NCBI GenBank assembly: GCA_964463605.1
Contig: CAYXBZ010000037.1
Span: 1-9,691, forward strand
DNA from: DAOLOF01 sp964463605
GTDB lineage: Bacteria > Patescibacteriota > Microgenomatia > UBA1400 > PJMF01
Reading direction: 5' to 3'
Length of the DNA: 9,691 nucleotides
Position numbers and translations under genes: made by a program. The notes beneath the pieces are model-generated. The model worked only from the letters and a program-made list of their open reading frames with translations. It did no database searches and was not told the origin of the DNA. Below are positions 1 to 6,381 of this stretch, piece after piece. Numbering within the stretch: position 1 is the first letter of the stretch; each line of letters opens with the position of its first letter.

Positions 1-2
1 AA

Positions 3-512
3 TCCAAAGTAACTAAGATAATTGCTGATGATTATCCTCAAAAAATTTTAGCTGGACTGGGAGTTTTATTTTCTAGATTCATCAAGATTTTACCAAACTT
101 TAGTTTAGTGGGTAGTTTCGGTTTCTTTCAGTCAAATTTGGTTTTGTTTTTTGCTCAAATTGTTGTTTTTGATCTTTTTTTCGGTGGTGTTTACACAGGA
201 TTCTATTTTACTTATCTGGGATTTTTTGGCTATTGGTTATTGGGACGATTGGCAGGCAACAAAATAAAACGTCAGGTGTTGATGTTGCCTTTAGCCAGCT
301 TTTTGTTTTTCTTCATCTCTAATTTAGGAGTCTGGTGGTTTTGGTATGAAAGAACATTATCTGGCTTGATGACGTGTTATGTTTTAGCTCTTCCTTTCTA
401 TCGCAACACTTTATTAGGAGATCTATTTTTTGGAGGAATATTTATTATGATTAAAATGCTTGCTCGATCAATGAGATTAAATAAGCAGCACTCTTATGCC
501 AACTCACAATAG
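3..512 (+). CDS. DUF6580-like multi-spanning membrane protein (5' truncated)
   Basis: The frame is open from the first bases of the window to the TAG at 510-512, so this is the C-terminal 169 residues of a longer gene. A GTG at 108 lies inside the frame and is not a convincing start. The product is very hydrophobic, with about four membrane segments separated by short basic loops (for example NKIKRQ) and a basic tail. The block NLGVW, then Y..TL.GL..CY, then PFYRNTLLGDL closely resembles the conserved core of DUF6580 membrane proteins as I remember that family; the function is unknown. The fold looks like small substrate-binding membrane components of the ECF-transporter S type, but no partner ATPase is visible and this is speculation. 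The last 17 nt overlap alaS, so the two genes are probably co-transcribed and translationally coupled. Confidence 0.7.
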   Translation, partial: SKVTKIIADDYPQKILAGLGVLFSRFIKILPNFSLVGSFGFFQSNLVLFFAQIVVFDLFFGGVYTGFYFTYLGFFGYWLLGRLAGNKIKRQVLMLPLASFLFFFISNLGVWWFWYERTLSGLMTCYVLALPFYRNTLLGDLFFGGIFIMIKMLARSMRLNKQHSYANSQ

Positions 513-2442
513 TCTCTCACTTGCTGCCGATGAATTGCGTCAAGCCTATTTAGATTTTTTTGTTCAAAAAAAACATGCCATAGTACCTTCTTCACTATTA
601 GTTCCTGAGAATGATCCCACCACTCTCTTTACAACGGCAGGCATGCAGCCCATGATGCCTTACTTACTTGGTCAGAAGCATCCAAAGGGAACAAGAATTG
701 TCGATTCACAAAAATGTTTTCGAGCTCAAGATATCGAGGAGATTGGAGATAATCGTCACACTACTTTCTTTGAGATGTTGGGCAACTGGTCGCTTGGAGA
801 TTATTTCAAAAAAGAACAACTTGCTTGGTTTTTTGAGTTTTTAACTGATGTGGTGGGAATAGATCCAGCTAGGATATATGTCACGGTGTTTGCCGGGAGT
901 AAAAAGTATCAAATTCAGTCAGATCAAGAGGCTGTGACAATATGGAAAGATCTTTTTTCTCAAAAAGGAATTCAAGCTGATGAAATTAAGCATCCTCTAG
1001 AGACTGACATTAATCAACTAGATAATGCCAGGATTTTTCATTATCGGTATGAAAACTGGTGGTCTCGGGCTGGAGAACCTAAGAAAATGCCTCCGGGAGA
1101 ACCTGGAGGACCGGACAGTGAAGTATTTTATGATTTTGGACCAGAGTTTAAGTTTCATGAAAATTCTCCTTATGCTAAACAACCCTGTCACGTGAACTGT
1201 GATTGCGGACGATTTTTAGAGATTGGCAATAGTGTCTTTATGCAATATCAAAAAACAAAAACAGGCTTCAAGGAGCTACCTCAAAAGAATATAGATTTTG
1301 GAGGAGGTTTAGAAAGAATCTTGGCAGCTGCTCATCATCAGCCTGATGTTTTTCAAACGGAGTTGTTTTATCCTCTTGTCGCTCAACTTGAGCAACTTAC
1401 TGGCAAGAAATATCAAGATCATTTATCTAAGTTTAGGGTGATCACGGATCATGTAAAGGCAGCGGTGATGCTTATTGCTGATGGAGTGAAGCCAGGAAAT
1501 AAAGATCAAAGTTATATGGTGCGGCGCTTACTTCGCCGAAGTATTAGACAAGCTAGCTATCTCTCAGACTCTAGTCAGCTAATTCCTTCTTTAGTTAAGT
1601 CTGTAGCTCAAATGTATCACCAACCATATCCCTATATACAAAAAAAACAGACTGACATTGAAGAAGTAATTAAATTAGAGTGTGAAAAATTTTCTTTCAC
1701 TCTTCGCAAAGGGCTGCGTGAGTTTAAAAAACTTACCGATAAATCCAATACTTTGTCGGGTGATATGGCTTATCATCTTTACGAAACTTATGGTTTTCCA
1801 ATTGAAGTGATAATTGAGGAAGCTCGTACTAATCAAATCAGCACAACTGCTCAATTTGACCAAGAGTTTTCACAAGCCAAGGAGGCTCACCAAAAAGCAT
1901 CTAGGCTAGGAGCTCAAGAGAAATTTCAAGGTGGATTAGCAGATCACTCAAAACAAACCACTGCATATCATACAACTACCCATCTACTTCATGCAGCTTT
2001 GCGTCGAGTATTGGGAGATCAAGTTGAACAAAAAGGCTCAAACATCACAGCTGAGCGACTCAGATTTGATTTTTCTCATCCTCAAGCACTGACAAGTGAA
2101 GAAATTTCTCAAGTTGAATCGCTGATCAATAAGTGGATTGATCAAGATCTTCCTGTTTCAAAAATAACCATGAACAAAAAAGAAGCATTAAACTCGGGAG
2201 CTCTTGCTTTTTTTGCGAACAGATATCCAGAGAAAGTATCGGTGTACTTAATTGGCAATTTTTCCAATGACAAACTTTCTGATAAGACTTTGAATAACAA
2301 ATCAGGCTTAATTTCCAAGGAGTTATGTCAAGGTCCTCATGTGAAGTTTACTGGAGAGATTGGACCAGTTAAGATTGTTAAAGAGAAGTCGGCTTCAAGT
2401 GGGGTAAGGCGCATATATCTGAAAACTGTAAGTTTATCTTAA
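496..2442 (+). CDS. alaS: Alanyl-tRNA synthetase, short form without C-Ala domain
   Basis: This class II synthetase charges tRNA-Ala with alanine in the cytoplasm. Motif 1 lies near residues 15-33. Motif 2 starts at C74-F-R and runs through EIGDNRHTTFFEMLGNWS (W98). Motif 3 is GGGLERI at 269-275. The editing domain follows, with H492-T-T-T-H496 and C611-Q-G-P-H615, so all four expected metal ligands are kept. The protein stops at 648 residues, right after the editing domain, against about 875 in E. coli; the DHHA1/C-Ala domain is missing and no remnant follows. The catalytic domain has the WWSRAG (188-193) and PGEPGGPDSE variant plus a cysteine cluster (C231, C235, C237) instead of the usual MGDTGPCGPC. 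This variant appears typical of CPR enzymes. The ATG at 496 has no Shine-Dalgarno site and lies inside the end of the upstream gene, so coupling is likely. Confidence 0.96.
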   Translation: MPTHNSLSLAADELRQAYLDFFVQKKHAIVPSSLLVPENDPTTLFTTAGMQPMMPYLLGQKHPKGTRIVDSQKCFRAQDIEEIGDNRHTTFFEMLGNWSLGDYFKKEQLAWFFEFLTDVVGIDPARIYVTVFAGSKKYQIQSDQEAVTIWKDLFSQKGIQADEIKHPLETDINQLDNARIFHYRYENWWSRAGEPKKMPPGEPGGPDSEVFYDFGPEFKFHENSPYAKQPCHVNCDCGRFLEIGNSVFMQYQKTKTGFKELPQKNIDFGGGLERILAAAHHQPDVFQTELFYPLVAQLEQLTGKKYQDHLSKFRVITDHVKAAVMLIADGVKPGNKDQSYMVRRLLRRSIRQASYLSDSSQLIPSLVKSVAQMYHQPYPYIQKKQTDIEEVIKLECEKFSFTLRKGLREFKKLTDKSNTLSGDMAYHLYETYGFPIEVIIEEARTNQISTTAQFDQEFSQAKEAHQKASRLGAQEKFQGGLADHSKQTTAYHTTTHLLHAALRRVLGDQVEQKGSNITAERLRFDFSHPQALTSEEISQVESLINKWIDQDLPVSKITMNKKEALNSGALAFFANRYPEKVSVYLIGNFSNDKLSDKTLNNKSGLISKELCQGPHVKFTGEIGPVKIVKEKSASSGVRRIYLKTVSLS

Positions 2443-2448
2443 GTTTGT

Positions 2449-2485
2449 GAGGCTAGTTCTCAAGAAAATGTTTCTCTCCTCTTTT
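2449..2485 (+). terminator. Possible weak terminator after alaS
   Basis: Just after the alaS stop, GAGG (2449-2452) can pair with CCTC (2478-2481). Inside it, AGAAA (2463-2467) pairs with TTTCT (2471-2475) across an ATG loop, and TTTT follows. The helix is interrupted and the T run is short, so this is only a candidate. A cleaner T8 run at 2539-2546 has no convincing stem directly before it. Confidence 0.25.
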
Positions 2486-2544
2486 CATCTTCAATAATGT
2501 CTGCTTAAATAGATGTAGACACTGGATTAGGTGAACTGTTTTTT

Positions 2545-2573
2545 TTGTTATATTCAATCGATGTTATTATCAT
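2545..2573 (+). promoter_or_regulatory. Candidate promoter for the J-domain/sortase pair
   Basis: TTGTTA (2545-2550) and TATCAT (2568-2573) are separated by 17 nt, a sigma70-like arrangement. Transcription would begin near 2580, only a few bases before the ATG at 2586, and no Shine-Dalgarno site is present. The message would be nearly leaderless. An alternative -10, TAGAAT (2575-2580), would place the start exactly at the ATG but lacks a -35. The 143-nt gap after alaS supports a separate promoter here. Confidence 0.35.
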
Positions 2574-2585
2574 CTAGAATTTATT

Positions 2586-4898
2586 ATGGGCCTGCCAAAC
2601 GTTTTCTTTAAAAAACAAACTCATAAAAATGAGTTATTTATTAGCGTTTTACTAACCGAGAAGTCGGTCAGCTCTGCTTTGTGGCGAGTGGTAAATCAAG
2701 AGATTTCAATCTTGAATCAATCTCGATTGCGTTTTTTTCAAACTCAAGAGGAGCAGCTAATTCAGTGTGACGAAAGTTTGCAAGATCTGGGTAAGGAATC
2801 TGAACAAACAGATCAAGTGCTGTTTGCTCTTGAGCCTGAATGGGCTTCACAAACACAAATAAAAGCTGAGCATGATGAAAGACTTCAGGAGTTGTGTAAA
2901 GATCTATCTCTCCAAGCAGTAGGTTTTGCTTTAACTACAGAAGCTCTTATCAGCCATTTGTTGTCAGACAATCCTTATTTATCAAGTTTAGTTTTATATA
3001 TTGGCGCTACAACTTTAACGCTTACGGTTACACATCAAGGCAAAATTCAGCAAACTCTTTCTGTGGGGAGATCGGAAGATATTTTTTCTGATGTCAAGGA
3101 AGTGCTGGCTAGACTCAGAGGAGAATCAGAGGCAAATGGACAAAAGCTCCCTCTTAACATAGTTTTGGCTGCAGCCTCGGTTGAAAAAAGACAGCTTTCT
3201 GAGTATCGCCAACAGTTATTGGCAATTGATTGGACTCAAGAATTTGGGTTGGTTCAAACTCCTTTGGTTGATTTGGTTTTTCCTGAAGAATTGCTCGATA
3301 TGGTAGTTAAGCATGCTGGAGTAGCGATTGCTCAAGATCAGGGATTAATGCCAACACAAAATAAATCACAAGATTTTGCTCAAGGAGCAGAAATTAATAA
3401 ACAAACATCTCTCAACAATCTTGAAAAGAATAATCAAACAGCTGAATCATTGGCTAACTCTCAACAAGAGAGCCAAGATGGTTTGCCTACTAGTTTTGGA
3501 GTTCCAATCGATCCTCAAAAAGGATCTTCTTCCGAATCGTTTGCTGGAAAATCTTCTGCTAGCTCTTCAACAGCAACCATCCAAACAAACGATGTAGGAG
3601 AAAAAAACAATCAGCCCAAAGGCGTTATGGGTCTTTTTGGAAAAAAAAGGAAACCAAAATCTTCTGTGGGTCAAAATAGAGAAAATTTAAGTGATACTTC
3701 TCGAAAATCAAACAAAAATAAATCCAAAAAAAGCAAAATTATTTTGATTGTAATTGTTGCGGTTTTATTTGGTTTGGTGGTCTCTATGGGTCTAACCTAC
3801 TTTTTACTTAGAAATAACTATCAAGCTGTAATTCAGGTTTTTCCAAACACTCAAGTAATTGATAAGGAAGTTAATATTGTATTGGATCCACAGATTTCTG
3901 TTTCTGATCCACAGCAAAATTTGTTGAAAGCAGATGTGGTTTATGAAGAAGTTCAGGATACTGCTTCAGTAAAAACTACGGGGGTAACTTTGGTGGGTGA
4001 AAAGGCCGAAGGAAAGGTTTTAATTCTCAATAAAACTGACGCAGACAAAACTTTTGCTCAAGGAACAGTCTTGAAAACCAACGATCTTGAATTCGAGCTT
4101 GTTAATGAAGAAAAAGTTCCTGCCTCTACTACAGAAGTTAGTTCAAGTGGTGACAGCGAAGAGAAAAAATATGGCCAAAAAGAAGTGAATGTTATTGCAA
4201 AAGAAATTGGAACTGAAGGAAATATCGATAAGGATACTTCTTTTCAGATAGAGTCTTTTAGTGATAATACTTACTCTGCCAAGGCTGTAGATAATTTTGA
4301 AGGCGGCTCGAGTCGAGAAATAAGAGTTGTAGCTGAAGCAGATCTTCAAGAACTTTTGGTCTCGTTAAGGCAAAAATTACTCAAACAAGCAAGAGAGCAA
4401 CTTGAGCAAAAAAAATCTTCTCAGCAACCAGTCATTCCTACAGATCAACATGAAATTGTTAATCAAAAATATAGTGCCGAAATTGGAGATGAGGAAGACA
4501 GCGTGAGTTTAACCCTAAGTCTAAAACTTCAAGGCTTAGCATACACCAATAGTGACTTAGTGGAGTTGGCCAAAGCTGTTCTAAATGAAGAAACTCCAGA
4601 GGGCTATCGTTTTATGGATGACCAGCCAGATTTGTTAACCCAATCTTCTCAACCAGATGGAGACAGCAATCAAATTACAATCGAGGCAAAAATTTCAGGA
4701 ATTGTCCAAGGAGTGATTGAAGAAGATGAGCTTAAGCAACAGCTCTTGGGCATGAAAGAAGATGAGGTTTATTCTTTCCTAAATAAAAATGAACTTATAT
4801 TAAAGTCTGAGATTGAAATCACTCCTAAGTTGGCAAGCTGGCTATTTAATGCAGTGCCAAGCCAACCAGACAGGGTTGCGATTAAGATTCAAGAGTAA
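2586..4898 (+). CDS. Membrane protein: PilM/FtsA-like N-domain, one TM, external Baseplate J-like domain
   Basis: The product has 770 residues. Residues ~12-245 read like a degenerate actin-fold (PilM/FtsA type) domain. Y138-I-G-A-T-T143 matches the phosphate-2 loop (usually D-IG-x-TT), and a strand-rich stretch with a VGRSEDI-type segment follows. The first phosphate loop lacks its usual D-x-G, so ATPase activity is doubtful. Residues ~250-384 form a low-complexity linker rich in S, Q, N and K that ends in a basic cluster. A single membrane helix spans ~385-409. The external part carries a Baseplate J-like region from ~471 (EGKVLILNKT, then FAQGT) through EIGTEGNID to GGSSREIRVVAEADL near 573-587. 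A C-terminal repeat-like region ends in PKLASWLFNAVPSQPDRVAI. Basic residues before the helix suggest an N-in topology. The sortase starts 4 nt downstream, so the two probably form one transcription unit. Function is not established; a surface-structure or scaffold role is inference. The J region is the firmest call and the actin-fold call is weaker. Confidence 0.75.
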   Translation: MGLPNVFFKKQTHKNELFISVLLTEKSVSSALWRVVNQEISILNQSRLRFFQTQEEQLIQCDESLQDLGKESEQTDQVLFALEPEWASQTQIKAEHDERLQELCKDLSLQAVGFALTTEALISHLLSDNPYLSSLVLYIGATTLTLTVTHQGKIQQTLSVGRSEDIFSDVKEVLARLRGESEANGQKLPLNIVLAAASVEKRQLSEYRQQLLAIDWTQEFGLVQTPLVDLVFPEELLDMVVKHAGVAIAQDQGLMPTQNKSQDFAQGAEINKQTSLNNLEKNNQTAESLANSQQESQDGLPTSFGVPIDPQKGSSSESFAGKSSASSSTATIQTNDVGEKNNQPKGVMGLFGKKRKPKSSVGQNRENLSDTSRKSNKNKSKKSKIILIVIVAVLFGLVVSMGLTYFLLRNNYQAVIQVFPNTQVIDKEVNIVLDPQISVSDPQQNLLKADVVYEEVQDTASVKTTGVTLVGEKAEGKVLILNKTDADKTFAQGTVLKTNDLEFELVNEEKVPASTTEVSSSGDSEEKKYGQKEVNVIAKEIGTEGNIDKDTSFQIESFSDNTYSAKAVDNFEGGSSREIRVVAEADLQELLVSLRQKLLKQAREQLEQKKSSQQPVIPTDQHEIVNQKYSAEIGDEEDSVSLTLSLKLQGLAYTNSDLVELAKAVLNEETPEGYRFMDDQPDLLTQSSQPDGDSNQITIEAKISGIVQGVIEEDELKQQLLGMKEDEVYSFLNKNELILKSEIEITPKLASWLFNAVPSQPDRVAIKIQE

Positions 4899-4902
4899 TC
4901 AT

Positions 4903-5880
4903 ATGCCCAAACTATCTCCAGTTGGACTAAATCACAAAGAGCTGATAGAACTTTATCGAGAAGCTTTGTTGAAAGAGGGTAGCTATGAGGGTGTTGAAAA
5001 AAAAGTTGCTGATAAGTATACCCGAATGGTAGTGTCACAATCTGTAGAGGAACGACACGATCAACAGCAAACTCAAGCTTTGGCGCATGCATTGCCCAAA
5101 GCAGTCAGATATGGAGCTAACTTTTTACCCGCGCTTTTAATTTTTGTTGGCATCCTCTTGTTGGGAAGCGCTGTTATGCCGGTGGTTGGTTACTACATCA
5201 AAATGATTCCTCAAACTCAAGCCCAAAAAATGATAGTTCCAATTCCCTCAGAAAAAGTGCTTGATGTAACACCTTTGGTGATATCACAAACAGCAAGTAA
5301 TTCTCTAGATGAAGACGAGCCAATCTCTCGTTTGAGAAAAGGTCCTGTGATAGTTGATGCTCAACTTGATTACACTAATTTGTCAAATTGGTTTGAAGAT
5401 CAACTTGCGTCTGATTTAGTTAATAGAACCAGTTTACTTTCAAAGCAAAGTGGAGAATATATTCTCGAAATACCTGATTTAAATATTCACAATGCTGTGG
5501 TGAAAATTGGTGGGGTGGATCTTGAAGAAAGCTTGATTCAATATCCAGGAACTTCCTTGCCAGGTAAGCCTGGATCTCCGGTGGTTTTTGGTCACTCACT
5601 GCTTCGTCAATTTTACAATCCAAAAGAGTCTAATCCACGTCGTTATAACTCAATCTTTAGCACCATCATGACTCTTGAAAAAGGTGATAAAATCTACCTT
5701 CATTATGCTGACGTGCGTTACACCTATATAGTTGAAAGTAAAACCGAGGTTAAACCAACCGATACCTACATTTTGTCTCAAGATTATGGAGTCAGGCAGT
5801 TGAAGTTAGTGACCTGTACCCCTGAAGGAACATACTTGCGTCGAGGGGTAATTACTGCTCAATTAATAAGAGATGATTAA
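4903..5880 (+). CDS. Membrane-anchored sortase (transpeptidase)
   Basis: Sortases cleave a sorting signal and join the protein to an amino acceptor at the cell surface. I place the start at ATG 4903, giving 325 residues. It lies 4 nt after the previous stop and gives a sensible N-terminus, whereas the longer frame would begin with TTG at 4813 deep inside the upstream gene. A partial SD-like AAGAG sits 7 nt before the ATG. Residues 1-71 are a charged, probably cytoplasmic, segment. A membrane helix covers ~72-98, and the catalytic domain spans ~165-325. The catalytic residues are visible: H231 in VVFGHS, C305 in LVTCTPEGT, and R313 or R314 in YLRRGVI. No protein with a C-terminal LPxTG-type signal is encoded in the window, so the substrate is unknown. 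The adjacent J-domain protein has no such signal and would have to be a partner rather than a classical substrate. Confidence 0.93.
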   Translation: MPKLSPVGLNHKELIELYREALLKEGSYEGVEKKVADKYTRMVVSQSVEERHDQQQTQALAHALPKAVRYGANFLPALLIFVGILLLGSAVMPVVGYYIKMIPQTQAQKMIVPIPSEKVLDVTPLVISQTASNSLDEDEPISRLRKGPVIVDAQLDYTNLSNWFEDQLASDLVNRTSLLSKQSGEYILEIPDLNIHNAVVKIGGVDLEESLIQYPGTSLPGKPGSPVVFGHSLLRQFYNPKESNPRRYNSIFSTIMTLEKGDKIYLHYADVRYTYIVESKTEVKPTDTYILSQDYGVRQLKLVTCTPEGTYLRRGVITAQLIRDD

Positions 5881-5897
5881 TCGTTATTCAGTTTGAT

Positions 5898-5903
5898 TAT
5901 AAA
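5898..5903 (+). promoter_or_regulatory. Candidate -10 element for ruvX
   Basis: TATAAA lies in an AT-rich 31-nt gap, ending 8 nt before the ruvX ATG, so transcription would start at or next to the start codon. There is no clear -35 and no Shine-Dalgarno site. The gap is short enough that read-through from the sortase gene is equally possible. Confidence 0.3.
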
Positions 5904-5911
5904 TAATTAAT

Positions 5912-6313
5912 ATGAAAGATCAGATAGTTTTGGCTATTGATTACGGTACTAAGCGCATCGGACTGGCTATTTCTCAGTCTCGATTAGCGGTTCCTCTTAA
6001 GGTGCTTGAGTATGATCAGATGCAATCAGTCATCCAAGAGATTAAAAAAGTATGCGATGAACATCAAGTTGAGCGGTTGATTATTGGTCTTTCAGAACAA
6101 CAAATGGCGGTTCAAACAAGGAATTTTGCATTAGCATTAAAAAAGGAAGTCAGTTTGCCACAAGAATTTATTGACGAAACATTAAGTTCAAAAGATGCTT
6201 TGGAAAAATTAAAGGATCGAAAAAAAAGATTGCGAGGCGAACCGATTGATCATTTTGCTGCTGCTTTAATTCTTCAAGAGTGGTTAGACATCAATCACTC
6301 TTCTTCAAAATAA
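5912..6313 (+). CDS. ruvX: RuvX/YqgF family RNase H-fold nuclease (putative pre-16S rRNA nuclease or Holliday junction resolvase)
   Basis: The product has 133 residues, a normal length for the family. The first strand carries LAIDYGTKRIGLA with catalytic D10. IIGLSEQ (G59-L-S-E62) sits where most members have GLP. DETLSS starts at D88, with E89 a likely metal ligand. The last acidic site is D113 in IDHFAAALIL. Known members of the family trim the 16S rRNA 5' end or act on recombination intermediates; which applies here cannot be told from sequence. The family signature DER(L/F)(S/T) reads DETLSS and the GLP reads GLS, so the protein is somewhat divergent, but all acidic positions are kept. 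The neighbouring mltG repeats the yrrK-yrrL pairing of B. subtilis. The ATG has no Shine-Dalgarno site. Confidence 0.92.
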   Translation: MKDQIVLAIDYGTKRIGLAISQSRLAVPLKVLEYDQMQSVIQEIKKVCDEHQVERLIIGLSEQQMAVQTRNFALALKKEVSLPQEFIDETLSSKDALEKLKDRKKRLRGEPIDHFAAALILQEWLDINHSSSK

Positions 6314-6364
6314 CATCATTCTTATTCTGGTAAATCAGTCAAAAAGCATATTTTAAGCAATTTA

Positions 6365-6373
6365 TGTTACACT
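6365..6373 (+). promoter_or_regulatory. Extended -10 promoter candidate for mltG
   Basis: TGTTACACT fits an extended -10 (TG, one base, then a TACACT hexamer at 6368-6373). The start would fall near 6380, right at the ATG at 6382. An ATG at 6364 is in frame but overlaps this element, which supports 6382 as the real start. No good -35 is seen, which is acceptable for an extended -10. Confidence 0.4.
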
Positions 6374-6381
6374 ATGTATCT

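Noticed and set aside
108..110. GTG as the start of the DUF6580-like gene
   Set aside because: The same frame stays open to the window edge with plausible protein sequence, so the gene is truncated by the window.
2539..2546. T8 run as an alaS terminator
   Set aside because: No stable stem lies directly upstream; only three-pair or G-U-containing helices can be drawn.
4813..4902. 30-codon upstream extension of the sortase from a TTG
   Set aside because: It lies wholly inside the J-protein gene in another frame, and ATG 4903 fits stop-start coupling and gives a normal N-terminus.
6364..6381. Upstream ATG for mltG adding six residues
   Set aside because: It overlaps the extended -10 element, and the start at 6382 gives the expected basic tip before the membrane helix.
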